64,000 nt of DNA from Dugong dugon (GCA_030035585.1 CM057464.1:77732919-77796918), one strand, 5' to 3'. Shown: positions 10,838 through 22,317, numbered from the stretch's first letter. Numbers and translations: made by a program. The notes: a model not told the origin generated them from the sequence alone.

Positions 10838-12990
10838 GGTTACATCCTTTTTATTAAATAACACCTTTATTGAGATATAATTCACACATTATAAAATTCA
10901 CTCTTATGAAGTATTTTTAATGTATCCACAGACTTGTACAACCATCACCACTATCTAATTTTAGAACATTTTCTTCAACAAGAAAATAAACCCCATACTC
11001 ATTAGCTGTATCTCCTCATTCTCCCCTTGCCCCAGACCCTGGCAACCAAAGCCTATCTCTACAGATTTGCCTATTCTGGACATTTCACATAAATAGAATC
11101 ATACAATATGTGATCTGTTGTGTCTGGCTCCTTTCATTTAGCATAATATTTTCAAGGATCATCCATGTTATAGCATGCATCAGCACTTCATTCCTTTTTA
11201 TGGCTGCATAATATCACATTGCATGGATATACCTCCACTTGTTTATGCATTTATCAGTGGATGGACATCTGGGTTGTTTCTACTTTTTGGATGCTGTGAA
11301 TAATGCTGTATGAGCTTTTTCTAACAAGTTTTTGTGTGGACATATGTTTTCAATTCTCTTTGGTAGATACCTAAAAGTGGAATTGTTTGACCATATGGTA
11401 AATCTATATTTAACTTTTTAAGGAACTGCAAAACTGTTTTCCTAAGTAACTATACCATTTTATATTTTCACCAGCAATATCTCCACACCCTTATCAACAT
11501 TTGTTGTTATTGTCTATCTTTATTTTAGCCACTCTAGCGCGTGTAGGAGCCCTGGTGGCACAGTGGTTAAAGTGAGTGACTGCTAACTGAAAGGCTGACT
11601 GTTCAAAACCACCAGTGGCTCTGAAGGAGAAAGATGTGTGGCAGTCTGCTTAAGTAGAGATTTATAGCCTTGGAAACCCTGTGAGGTTGCTATGAGTCAG
11701 AATCTACTCGACGGCAGTGGGTGAAGTGTGTAAAGTGGTTCTCATTATGGTTTTGAGTTTCATTTTTCTAATAATAATTCTGAGCATCTTTTAATGTGCT
11801 TATTGGTAATTTCCATATCTTGCATGGATAAATGTCTATTAAAATTTTTTGTCCATTTTTAATTGGTTTTTTTTTTTTATTAATGAATTGTAAATGTTCT
11901 TTATGTATTCTAGACTCAAATCCTTACCATAAAAGTAATTTGTAAATATTTTCTCCTATTTTTTGTGTTGTCTTTTCACTTTATTGATGGTATCACTGGC
12001 ACCACGAATGTTTTCATTTTGTAGTTTAATTTGTCTAGTTTTCTTTTGTCACCTAACTATTGTGTTATATCCAAGAAACAACTGTGTAACCCATAGTTAC
12101 AAGGATTTAAACCTGTTTTCTCCTAGGAGTTTTATAGTTTTAGCTCTTATATTTAGGTCTCTGATCAGTTTTAAGTTAATTTTTGTATATGGAGATAGGG
12201 GTCTAGCTTCATTCTTTTGCATATGGATATCCAGTTGTCCCAGCACCGTTTGTTAGAAAGACAATTATTTCCCCATTGAATTATCTTTAAGCCCTTGTCA
12301 AAAATCCATTAACCATAAAAATGAGTGGCTATTTCTAGACATTCAATTCTATTCCATTGATCTATATCGCTATTGTCATGACAGTACTACAACTGTAATT
12401 ACTGTAGCTTTATTGTAAGTTTTAAACTCATGAAGTATGGGTCCTCAAATTTGTTGATTGTTTTTCAAGCTTGTTTTGGCTATTCTAGGTCCTTTGGATT
12501 TCCATATTAATTTTAGGATCAGCTTGCCAATTTCTGCAAAACAACACAGCTGGGAAACTGATAGGGATTGCATTGAATCTGTAGATCAATTAAGGCAGTA
12601 TTGTTGTCTTAAGAAAATTTAATCTTTCAAGTCATGAACACAGAATGCATTTCCACTTACTTAAGTCTTCTTTAATGTCTTTAGTAGTTTTCAGCATACA
12701 AATCTTGCACTTCTTTTGTTAGATTTATTTCTAAGGTTTTTTTTTTTTTTGATACTATTGTAAATGGAATTGTTTTCTTAATTCCATTCTCAGATCATTC
12801 ATTGCTAATGTATAGAAATACAATTAATTTTTGTATATCTTTATCCTGTATCCTGCAAGCAAGCCTGCTGAACTTGTTTTTTAGTTCCAATATTTTTTTG
12901 TGGATTCATCAGGATGTTCTTTATCAATTACATTTTGACATTTACATTCTCTTAACAATCTATCTTATTTGCCACTGCAAATTCTTTTGA
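10838..12990 (-). mobile_element. Old L1M-type LINE, minus strand, split by a SINE
   Basis: The left end carries the reversed old-L1 3' UTR ('tttattgagatataattcac' at about 10866). It is followed by reversed distal ORF2 with the 'gtggatggacatctgggttg' block near 11258. Similarity continues through the ORF2 interior ('ccttgtcaaaaatccattaa' near 12293) to about 12990. Stops and indels are frequent in all frames, consistent with a pre-afrotherian insertion. An AfroSINE at 11545-11727 interrupts it. Confidence 0.85.
11545..11727 (+). mobile_element. AfroSINE inside L1
   Basis: Starts 'aggagccctggtggcacagt' and ends 'tactcgacggcagtgggtga'. The host L1 reads continuously across it ('agcgcgtgta' / 'gtgtaaagtggtt'), with 'gtgta' repeated on both sides (11541-11545 and 11728-11732). 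Confidence 0.9.
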
Positions 12991-13774
12991 AAAGAGAGTA
13001 CTGTTATATTATTCTTCTAAATCAGCAAAGATTTTTATAATTATAAATTCAAGTAGAAAGGAATACATAAATGAGAAATTTTTAATCATGCAAAAGTTCT
13101 CTTTTAGAAAAATGGGCATATTTGTTATAAAGCAGAGATTAATTTTTTATTCTAGTAAAATTTACACATTATTATGTAAAAGAATGACAATACTCTAAGA
13201 ATTTCTTTCTGATTTAAGCAATGACTAACAGCCCTTGGGCATTGGGCACTCCAAAAATATTCAGCGAATAAATGTAAAAATGAACGGCATGTATAAAAAT
13301 ACATAAAGTGTGCTAAAGTCCAACTAAGAAAAGGAAATCCATGGGAGGGTGTCAGTGTAGAAAAGATAGCCCCAGCACTGATTCCTGGTTTAACCTGGAG
13401 AGTGAAGATCCTCAGCTATAATCCATATGATCAAATGGAGAGAAAACAACAGGATCAAATTTAAAAAAAAAAAAAAATTTATTTTTAAATGAATGAAGCA
13501 ATTGGAAATATTGTTGTGCAAGTTGTCAAGCTGTCTGTTTCTAAAAGTATTAAAACATCGGCAGAATAATCACCTGTGATAGAGTCTACAAGTGATTTCC
13601 ATTCTAGGTGGGAGACAGGACCCAATGGCCGCAAAGTTCCCTTTAGGGTTCTATAATTCTTTAAATAAAAAGAGTCCAATTCTCTAAAAAAAAGTGAATA
13701 TTATTTTTAGAAAATAAAATTTGGAGCCTCTCTAGACCAACTCTTATCATTTGCAGGACCTGGAGCAGTAGTGT
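12991..13774. other. No gene seen
   Basis: AT-rich non-coding DNA with a 14-base A-run near 13462. No recognisable gene or repeat. Confidence 0.4.
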
Positions 13775-13868
13775 AAATGGAAGGCAGTTCTACTCTGTCC
13801 TGTAGGGTCACTATGATTCAGAATCGACTTGATGGTAATGAGTTTGGTTTTTGGTTTTTTTTTTTTGG
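13775..13868 (+). mobile_element. 5'-truncated AfroSINE
   Basis: Only the 3' half: 'ggcagttctactctgtcctg', then 'cgacttgatggtaatgagtt', and a T-rich tail. The tRNA-like head is missing. Confidence 0.85.
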
Positions 13869-14308
13869 TATACCATAAGTCTATATACTTAAAAATTGTA
13901 AAGCAAGTTAAAAAACTGTTAAATAGAATAAGCTCTATTCTCCTACCATAACAAATAGACCTTCCTACTTAATTGATATTCATGCTTGAAAATCAGTATA
14001 TTCCAACTACATGAAAAGCCTGATGTAATTTAGATTCCTTGAACTCCTCTAAGTTCTGTGCCAAAACACTGTGGTATGTGAAGAACTAGTGTTATGGACT
14101 GAATTGTGTTCCTCAAAGTATGTGTCAACTTGGCTAGTCCATGATTCTTAGTATTACATGATTGTCCAACATTTTGTCATCTGATGTGATTTTCCTATGT
14201 GTTGTAAATCCTACCTCTATGATGTTAATAGGGTGGGATTAGAGGCATTTATGTTAATAAAGCAGGACTCAAACTACAAGATTAGGTTGTGTCTTAAATC
14301 AATCTCTT

Positions 14309-15321
14309 TTGAGAGGACGCGGAAACAGGGATATCATTGCTGATGTCAGATGGATCCTAGCTGAAAGCAGAGAATACAAGAAAAATGTTTACCTGTGTTT
14401 TATTGACTATGCAAAGGCATTCAACTGTGTGGATCATAACAAATTATGGATAACATTAGGAAAAATGGGAATTCCAGAACACTTAATTGTGTTCATGTGG
14501 AACCTGTCACAGATCAAGAGGCAGTCATTCAAACAGAACAAGGGGATACAGGATGGTTTAATGTCAGTAAAGTTATGTGTCAGGGTTGTATCCTTTCACC
14601 ATACCTATTCAATCTGTATGCGGAACAAATAATCCAAGAAGTTGAACTATACACAGAAGCACAGGGCATCAGTATAGCAGGAAGACTCATTTACAACCTG
14701 CGTTATGTAGATGACACAACCTTGCTTGCTGAAAGTGAAGAGGACTTGTAGCACTTACTGATGAAGATCAAAGACCACAGCCTTCAGTATGGATTATACC
14801 TCAACATAAAGAAAACAAAAATCCTCACAACTGGACCAATAAGCAACATCACAATAAATGGAGAAAAGGCTGAAGTTGTCAGGGATTTCGTTTTACTGGG
14901 ATCCACAATCAACACCCAGAGAAGCAGCAGTGAAGAAATCAAATGATGTATTGCATTGGGTATATCTGCTGCAAAAGACCTCTTTAAAGTGTTGAAAAGC
15001 AAAGATGTCACCTTGAAGACTTAGGTGCCCCTGACCTAAGCCATGGCGTTTTCAATCGCTTCCTATGCATGTGAAAGCTGGACAATGAATAAAGAAGCCT
15101 GAAGAAGAACTGACGCCTTTGAATTGCGGTGTTGGAGAAGAATACTGATTGTACTATGCACTACCAAAAGAACCAACAAATCCGTCTTGGAAGAAGTACA
15201 ACCAGAATGTTCCTTAGAAGCAAGGATGGCGAGACTACATCTCACATACTTTGGACATGTTATTAGGAGGGATCAGTCCCTGGAAAAGGACATCATGCTT
15301 GGTAAGGTAGAGGATCAGTGA
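14309..15321 (+). pseudogene. RTE reverse transcriptase, broken into at least four frames
   Basis: Frame 14309-14632 includes RT motif A ('VYLCFIDYAKAFNCVDH', with the catalytic Asp). Frame 14446-14751 includes motif C ('LRYVDDTTLLAESEEDL'; the Y-x-D-D box is YVDD). Frames 14761-14946 and 15124-15321 hold the thumb/C-terminal blocks ('TGPISNITINGEKAE' and 'RLHLTYFGHVIRR'). A stop at 14749-14751 and frame changes near 14600 break the protein. The first codons of the 14309 frame lie in LTR sequence and are not LINE-derived. Non-functional. Confidence 0.85.
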
Positions 15322-15495
15322 AAAACAGGAAGACCCCTCAACAAGATGGACTGACACAGTGGCTGCAGCAATGGGCTCAAGCATAACGAATGTGAGGATG
15401 GTGCAGGACCAGGCAGTATTTTGTTCTGTTGTACGTAGGGTTGCTATGAGTCAGAATTGACTCAATGGCACCTAACAATGTAACAACAAAAACAA
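14315..15495 (+). mobile_element. RTE LINE inserted in the 5' LTR of copy A
   Basis: 5'-truncated RTE (BovB-like) LINE flanked by an exact 9-bp target duplication cttttgaga at 14306-14314 and 15496-15504. The LTR sequence reads straight through when the insert is removed. The 3' end carries the shared RTE/AfroSINE tail ('tatgagtcagaattgactca') and ends in an (AAC)-rich stretch, as RTE elements do instead of poly(A). About 1.18 kb remains of an expected 3.2 kb. Confidence 0.93.
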
Positions 15496-15899
15496 CTTTT
15501 GAGACATAAAAGAGGGAAGAAAGAAGAGAGACATGGGGACCTCATGCCACCAAGAAACAAGAGCCAGGGGAACAGTACATTCTTTGGACCCAGGGTCCCT
15601 GCACTGAGAAGCTCCTGGGCTGAGAAAGACTGATGACAAGGACCTTCCCCCAGAGTCGACAGAGAGGGAAAGCCTTACCTGGAGCTAGCACCCTGAATTT
15701 GGACTTCTATCCTCCTACACTGTGAGAGAATAAATTTCTCTTTGTTAAAACCATCCATTTGTGGTATTTCTATTATAGCAGCACTAGATAACTAAGACAT
15801 AATTTGGTATGGAGAGAGTGGGCTGCTGCTCTAACAGATAACTAAAATGTAGAAGCAGATATGAAACTGTGAATAGGTACAGGCTGGAAGAGTTTTAAA

Positions 15900-16537
15900 G
15901 TGCCTAATTGTAAAAGCCTAGATTGCCTTGAAGAGACTGTTGGTGGAATTATGGACTTCATAGACAATTCTGGTGAGGACTCAGAAGGAAGTGAGGAGAG
16001 CTATTACACTGGAGATAGCACAGACAGGGAGAAGCAGCAACAGAGAATGCACAGCAGCACAGAATCAGCAGCAGCCAAACCAGGAGAACCAGCAAGAGAT
16101 GGCGCTGGAGCTGACCCATGGAGCCAGATAGCTGAGTGCCTTTGCATAGGAGGCTTCCTAGCAGTGTGGGGTACCTTTGGACACTTCTTGGTAGAGCTAG
16201 GCTGGCCTGACCCATGGAACAAAAAAGCTAAGTGCCTTCTTGCCAAAGGTTACTGGAGGAGTAGGGTGCCTCCAGGCACTTATCGGTGGAGCTGAAGAGC
16301 TTTGAAACTTTTACCCCAGCAGGGCAGACACAGGTGGTAAGGCCCAAGGGGCCGGGAGGCCAAGGAACCAGGAAGCAGAAGCTGAAGAGACAAAGAACAC
16401 TGGAAGCAGAGCTGTCTCAGTCTCAAAGGGTGGAGTCATCAATCAGATGGAGAAGGAGAATGGGGCTGACCAAATTTGAGGGAGCAGAGTTCCTGTTCCA
16501 GTGGGCCCAGAAGGCAGACCTGAAGCCCAGGGCCTAG
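15900..16537 (+). pseudogene. Reading frames in the MaLR internal region, function unknown
   Basis: Two open frames, 15900-16295 (131 codons) and 16286-16537 (83 codons), lie in the internal region of copy A. Parts recur as open frames in copy B on the minus strand: 'ETVGGI' followed by 'GSEES' and 'YTGD', and later 'QGTRKQKLKR' followed by 'EAE'. The first part is acidic and the second strongly basic. I do not recognise a domain; there is no Gag major homology region, zinc knuckle or protease motif. MaLR interiors are normally considered non-coding, so shared frames could be only a by-product of DNA similarity. Copy A also carries a 96-bp tandem duplication in the first frame. Confidence 0.35.
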
Positions 16538-17435
16538 GGGCCTGCTCCCAGAATCTGGAGAGCATGGCCAATACCTAGAGTATGGAGGGCAGGGCCATTG
16601 TATAAATGGTCTCAGAGAACAGAGGATTAGTTTCAAGCCTTGAGGGCTAATGTAATGTGGTCTGCTGACTTGCTTGGTGCCTTTTATCCCTTCTTTCCCT
16701 CCAATTTATCCCATTTGTAATGGAAATATCTAGCTTCTGCCTGCCTGTTGCACTATTGTACTTTGGAAGCAGATAATTTGTATTCTCGATTTCACAGATG
16801 AAGAGGAATTTTTGGATTTTGGACTTGGAGTTGATTTAAGATTTTTGCTATGGTATGATGGGGTGAATGTGTTTTATGTATGGCAAGGGCATCAATTTTG
16901 GGAGGCTAAAGGGTTGAATGTTATGGATTGAATTGTGTCCCCCCCAAGATACGTTTCAACTTGACTAGTCCATGATTCCCAGTATCGTGTGATTGTCCAC
17001 CATTTTGTCACCTGACGTGATTTTCCTATGTATTGTAAATCCTGCCTTTATGATGTTAATGAGGTGGAATTAGCGGCAGTTATGTTAATGAGGCATGACT
17101 CTATCTACAAGATTAGGTTGTGTCTTTAGTCAATCTCTTTTAAGATATACAGAAGAGAAGAGAGCAGAGAGACACAGAGACCTCATACCACCAAGGAACA
17201 AGAGCCAGAACAGTGCATCCTTTGGACCCAGGGTCCCTGCACTGAGAAGCTCCTTGACCAGGGGAAGACTGATGACAAGGAACTTCCCCCAGAGCCAACA
17301 CAGAAAGCCTTCCCCTGGAGCTGGCACCCTGAATTCGAACTTCTAGCCTCCTGGACTATGAGAGAATAAATTTCTCTTCATTGAAATCATCCACTTGAGG
17401 TATTTCTGTTATAGCATCACTAGATAACTAAGACA

Positions 17436-18115
17436 ACCCGACTCACCTTCATCTCAGTCCAGCATTGCAAGGGAACATGCCCACATTTATGCAGATATCC
17501 ACCGCACACCACCAAGTTCAATCCATATTCCCTGCAGAGTCATGCCTTGGAATTCTTTTGTAGTATGGTTTGTTCTTGGGAAGATGGACATCCAGTCCAC
17601 ATCTCAAGTCCATGCATATATCCCCTGGACACAGTCACTCCTTGGAGACCATCAGGCCTAGATATGCAGATGCTAGCAGCGACATCTGTGCTTAGCAAGG
17701 ACCCAAAAAGCACACCTGAACAGACTCTGGAAGTGGGCTTAGAGCCAAATGGGAAGGAAGGGGTTTTCAGGTTCCCAGTGCTCAGAGTTTACATTCGAGA
17801 GAATGGGAGAGGGGGTATTGATGCTACATGGGCACAACTTTGCCCTACAAACCCTTTGCCCCATGGGAGGACACAGCCAGAGGAAGATTACAGGAGTGCC
17901 GGTAAAGCATAGAACTCATAGCAGGGTCCCCTCAAGCCCAGGTCCCAGGATGGTACTATACTGGTCATTCCATAATCTACTTCTTCCTCTTGTATTTTAA
18001 TCATGCAAGATAAAAAATCACACTGACAAAAGAAGTTATACAATAATTAAAACAATTATTTAAGCTTTTAATCTTGTATCTTATGGAAAAAAAATTTGAG
18101 AACAATGACTTGTGG
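17436..18115. other. No gene recognised; moderately GC-rich spacer
   Basis: 680 bp between the MaLR element and a SINE, richer in GC than its surroundings. A 121-codon plus frame (17547-17912) starts with ATG but has no family resemblance, signal peptide or domain that I can see. I do not call it a gene. Confidence 0.35.
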
Positions 18116-18315
18116 TTAGGTGCTGGCTAGTTGATTTTGACTCATAGCGACTCCCCGTGACAAAGCATAACTGCCCCATAGGGTTTTCTTAGCTGTAATC
18201 ATTATGGAAGCAGATGGCTAGGTCTTTCATCTGTGGAGCTGGTAGGTGGGTTTGAATTGTCAACTTCACATTTAGCAGCCATGCGCTTAACTGTTTGTGT
18301 CATGAGAGCTCCTAC
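18116..18315 (-). mobile_element. AfroSINE, minus strand
   Basis: Reads from 'ttaggtgctggctagttgat', through the 'gttttcttagctgtaatcat' middle block, to 'gtgtcatgagagctcc'. It is of the long subtype and clearly diverged. Confidence 0.88.
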
Positions 18316-19936
18316 AATGACTTGGAACATAAAAATTTTCTTCCAAATATTGAGTATTAGATTATAATAAATGAATTTGTCATATGTAGGTATTTTCAAG
18401 TCCTCCTTGGAAGTGTAAGCAAATTTAACAGTCTTGATGTTGTCCCTAAAATTCCATCATAACCCGATGCAAATATGGTAAAGATATATACCATAATATC
18501 AAGCTAAAACTTGCAAAGTCAATTTTGAACATAAAAAAAACAGTATTTTTGAAAACCTGCATTGTACTGCGGGAACACTCTGGTTACAATCAAATCAGCA
18601 TGAATTCTAACTGGTATCATATATAACACATCACCAATCATTTACAGAAAATGTTCCTCAAGATTGCTCTAAGAACCTGCTTCTAAGGATACTGGGTCCT
18701 GAAGGAGTTCACTCTTCTCGTAAGACACATATTTACCAATTCAAGTATTTATCACACTAAGCATTAAAAATAAGCTTTCTTGAGCCCAGTCTTTCAAACT
18801 AATAAACATGAAAACCCGTGAGTGTGTCTAGTAGAGACGAAGTCTATGAATTCATAAATACTGATTTTAGAGCAGGGATAAGAATTCTAATGCCTGTATA
18901 AACAGATGAAAGCAGCTTATATAAAAATAGAACAGAAAAGGTATAATTAAAATTGGCAGTAGTGGCAGACATTTGAAAGACATTTTGAAAGTTGTAAGAA
19001 AAGGGTTGTGAATTTTTAAACATGCTTAGAACAATAGGTTCAGTACATATTAAGATGTCCAAGACAGTTTAAAGACATCACATAAATGAAATCTAGCTAG
19101 TATAAATAATAGAAGACAATGAGCTAAACAATTGGAAAATAAATGCTTCTAAAAAAACTAAACAAATTTGCACATAAAACTTTCACTTTTACTTTGGAAA
19201 AATGGATTACAAGAATAAAATACTGTGCCCCATGAACTTAAAACACCAGTAACTAATATGAAGCCATTTGTGTAAAATGATTTAAGCTAGTAAGGGAGGA
19301 AACCATTCTTACAAAAGATAGCTAATGTTTAGTCATGTCAATGTGGACACATTTCAAAGTTATGCACTTTCAAAAAATTAGAGACTTCAATATTTAGGAG
19401 AAGTACAATCTCTCTCCTCAATTCCAAAGTTATTTCTTATGAATATCTAAAAAAGGTATCTTTAAATAACTCTCAAGATTAAAAACTCAAAGACGTACTT
19501 AAATGCATGTGTATTATTTATTTTTAAGATGTAGTTTCAATGCAATATGTGAAAATAACCTTACTTAAAGAGAAACTGGCACTAGATATAGGGCTTATGT
19601 TTATTTCAATTATACATTTCAAACTAGTACATAAATTCTATTTTAGTTGGAAATAGTATTTTGTAATACAGTTTCACCATTTCTCAAGTATTTACAATCA
19701 ATGATTAGAAATTTCAAAATTGATTTTTTCAGAAACTGTCTTCTCCAGACTCCCATGCCAACTATGACTAATAAAGGGCCTCCCAATTCAACTTCTTAAT
19801 CTGTCGGTACCACAAAGACCTAAAAACTTAGCAATGTTTCTGATTTCCTTTATTTCTTTATCCTTATATACCTAAGGTATTACTCTATCTTTCCAGTTCT
19901 CTTTAAAACGTTTTCAGAATACATATACAAATATAC
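18316..19936. other. No gene seen
   Basis: About 1.6 kb of AT-rich sequence without a recognisable gene or named repeat. Confidence 0.4.
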
Positions 19937-20100
19937 AGAGCCCTGCTGGCATAGTGGTTAAGCATTTGGCTGCTAGCCAAAAGGATGGCAGTTTCAATCC
20001 ACCAGCTGCTCCTTGTAAACCCTATGGGGCAATTCTACTCTGTCCGATAGGGCCACTATGAGTTGGAATTGACTTGATGGTGACAGGTTTGTTTTTTTTT
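19937..20100 (+). mobile_element. AfroSINE
   Basis: From 'agagccctgctggcatagtg' to 'gtgacaggtttgtttttttt', with box-B-like 'ggcagtttcaatccacc'. Confidence 0.9.
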
Positions 20101-20194
20101 AATATGCATATACATTTATATACACACATATATATCCATATTAAAGTATGAAATAAGAAGAATTATACTACATTAAACATGCATAGAGATAGAT

Positions 20195-20254
20195 AAATAG
20201 GTAGGTAGGTAGGTAGGTAGGTAGGCAGGCAGGCAGGCAGGTAGGTAGGTAGAT
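20195..20254. repeat. (TAGG)n/(CAGG)n tetranucleotide microsatellite
   Basis: Runs of taggtagg and caggcagg units, about 13 in all, preceded by 'gatagataaa'. Likely length-polymorphic. Confidence 0.95.
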
Positions 20255-20423
20255 GGTTTTTTCGCCTGTTGTCCTAGTGTAGCTTTTTTTTACCTCATAT
20301 GTAGATGTACTCCTACTGGTCTGTTTCCTCCATGTCCAGATACCCAAGACAGGGCATTGACAATATGCACCATTTAATAAGTCAAGTTCTAAAACCTCCA
20401 CCTAGCCATAATCTATCTATCTA

Positions 20424-20633
20424 CTGTATTTTTATACAAATAACACATGCCTTCTATGTTTGTTTGGCAACCGTGCCCTCCCCTTCAAGGTATTTTCGTA
20501 AGAATTCTATACTAATTTTCTTACGGCAACATGTGAAAAAAAAATTGGCATAGCAGCGCTTATGATAATTACGGGGGGGGGCACGGTTGGCAAACAAACG
20601 TAGAAGGTGCACATTATTTGCATGAAAATACAG
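20424..20633. mobile_element. 210-bp MITE with about 57-bp terminal inverted repeats
   Basis: The left arm starts CTGTATTTTTATACAAATAA and ends '..ggcaaccgtgcc' near 20477. The right arm in reverse complement starts CTGTATTTTCATGCAAATAA and ends '..gccaaccgtgcc' near 20580. The arms match over about 55 bp with around nine mismatches. TA flanks both ends (20422-20423 and 20634-20635), suggesting a Tc1/mariner-type element. The roughly 100-bp core has no ORF. The element sits in a ctat/ctac tetranucleotide tract that resumes at 20642-20672. I cannot name the family. Confidence 0.75.
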
Positions 20634-20635
20634 TA

Positions 20636-21282
20636 TTTATCCATCTACCTACCTATCTCTACCTACCCACACATACATAGAACATTTACATTATAAATGT
20701 AATAAAATGTCACTAGCAAGGAAATAATAACATATAAGTAAGCAAAGAGCCGAACATAAAAAAATCAATAGTCCTACAATCTTTATTATTTAAACTTTTA
20801 TTTAGGCATCCATATTTGAGACATTATTTTGTATATTCAACAAACATATAATGCACTGTTCAAGGTGAGTGGGACACAAAAACGAATACAACAGAACAAA
20901 ATCTCTCAAGTAGTATTATTCCTAGGCTCAGGGTATACTATGGACAAGAAAAACTTTAGTGGTTCCTTACAGTCTGGTGAGAAAGACAGGTATCAATCTA
21001 CTAATCACAGAAATCAATATGAAAGTTGCAATCGTGATAATTGCCACTTAAAGAGAAGTATGTGGTTCTAAAAGAATTTAAACAGAATTGATCTAGTCTG
21101 TGATATCAGGGGATGCTATTCCAAGGAAGGGATGCTTGATCTAAGAACTAAAGGGGGCGGTAACTGTGTGGATAGGGTATGAAAATACATTCCCAGAAGA
21201 GGTAACTGCATGTGTAACCAGTTTATGGTAGAAAGGGTCATGGCAATGATAAGAGACTGTATTTTATAATTTTTTTGTCTGT
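20636..21282. other. No gene seen; possible old L2
   Basis: AT-rich non-coding DNA. The part from 20870 to 21270 resembles the poorly conserved interior of an L2 LINE, judged mainly from the L2-like end that follows it. Confidence 0.35.
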
Positions 21283-21415
21283 CTACCCTCTATAGAATGT
21301 AAACTCTGATGACAAGGATGTTTTCTATCTCTGTTTACTCCCATAACCCCAGCACTTAGAATAGTATTTGGAACAAAACTAATGTTCAATAAATACTTGG
21401 TGAAAGATGAATAAA
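21283..21415 (+). mobile_element. L2 LINE 3' end
   Basis: The pattern 'ctatagaatgtaaactctga' followed by 'ccccagcacttagaatagta' and 'caataaatacttggtgaaag' matches the L2 3' end consensus. Old and diverged. Confidence 0.6.
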
Positions 21416-21896
21416 GTTCACCTGGAGGAGAGAGACAGGAGCAGCAGGGGTGAGATGAGAGTGGAGAGGTAGCCAGGAAGAAGATCTTGCAGGGACCTAT
21501 GGGACATGTTAAGAAGTTTTTTCTTTATCCTCATGGCAGTAACAAGGGTTTTTAAGCAAATGTTAACATAAGCATATCTGCATTTCAAATAAATCATTCA
21601 GTCTGGAGGAGAATACAATACATGTGGGGAAAGGGCCAAGGGCAGGAATGACACAGAGGTCCCTGCTATAGCCCTTGTGAGAAGAGATATCATGGCAGGT
21701 ACTAGGATGGTAGTGGAGAGGAGTGAAAGAATTTGAAACTGATTGAGAAGATAAATTTTGAAATACCTAGAAATGGATCAGAGTTGTGGGCAGGAAAGAG
21801 GGACAGATGATAAAGCACTTCTGCATTTCTAATTTGCACAACTGGTGATTGTTTAATTGGAAACAATGCAAGAGGACAAGGATGCATGTGTGGGTG

Positions 21897-21922
21897 TGCG
21901 TGAGTGTGTGTGTGTGTGTGTA
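21897..21922. repeat. (TG)n microsatellite
   Basis: An interrupted run of about 11 TG units ending 'tgtgtgtgtgtgtag'. Confidence 0.9.
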
Positions 21923-22084
21923 GTGGGATAGAACCAGGAAATTTGTATGAAACGTTTGAAACCGTCTAATGCAGATCTGGAATTCAGGAGAGGTAGGCTA
22001 CAACTGGATCATGATAGGCTGTATAGGTTAAGTTTAAAAAGGAATATTGGAAGGAAGTGGCAAGATTTTATTTTTAACTGAGAA

Positions 22085-22149
22085 ACAGCTATTACTATCA
22101 TGAGTCTGAATTGACTTGACAGCAATGGGTTTGGTTTTTGGTTTGGTAT
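22085..22149 (+). mobile_element. AfroSINE 3' fragment
   Basis: Only the tail: 'tatcatgagtctgaattgac', then 'agcaatgggtttggtttttg'. Directly followed by a full SINE. Confidence 0.85.
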
Positions 22150-22298
22150 AAGGAGCCCTGGTGGTGTAAGACCTACGGCTGCTAACCAAAAGGTCAGCAA
22201 TTCGAATCCACCAGCCACTCCCTGGAAACCCTATGGGGCAGTTCTACTCTGTCCTACAGGGTTGCTATGAGTCGGAACCAACTCAATGGCAACGGGAA
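22150..22298 (+). mobile_element. AfroSINE
   Basis: From 'aaggagccctggtggtgtaa' to 'ccaactcaatggcaacggga'. Box B 'gcaattcgaatccacc' is intact apart from single changes. It forms an inverted pair with the next SINE. Confidence 0.92.
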
Positions 22299-22317
22299 CA
22301 TAGTAAGTGCCTTATCG

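Larger units (their letters stand above)
14090..17435 (+). mobile_element. MaLR-type LTR element, copy A (LTR-internal-LTR)
   Basis: Complete non-autonomous LTR retrotransposon. The 5' LTR is 14090-14314 plus 15505-15799 (about 520 bp, split by an RTE LINE), the internal region is 15800-16918 and the 3' LTR is 16919-17435. Each LTR starts TGTTATGGA and ends AACTAAGACA. The internal region opens 'taatttggtatggagagagt', recalling the TTTGGTACC start of MaLR interiors where the primer site lies. It closes with a purine-rich tract 'ggaggctaaagggttgaa' before the 3' LTR. Candidate 5-bp duplications actag (14085-14089) and acccg (17436-17440) match at 3 of 5 bases. There is no gag, protease or RT, as in other MaLR elements, which depended on ERVL proteins. 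The closest relative here is copy B at 43095-45178. Confidence 0.88.

Noticed and set aside
17547-17912. 121-codon plus-strand frame as a possible gene
   Set aside because: No domain, signal peptide or splice context; it overlaps another frame of similar length and lies between repeats.
20195-20672. The whole region as one large DNA transposon because the outer tetranucleotide tracts are complementary
   Set aside because: The tetranucleotide tracts explain the outer complementarity, and TA flanks support the smaller 210-bp element.
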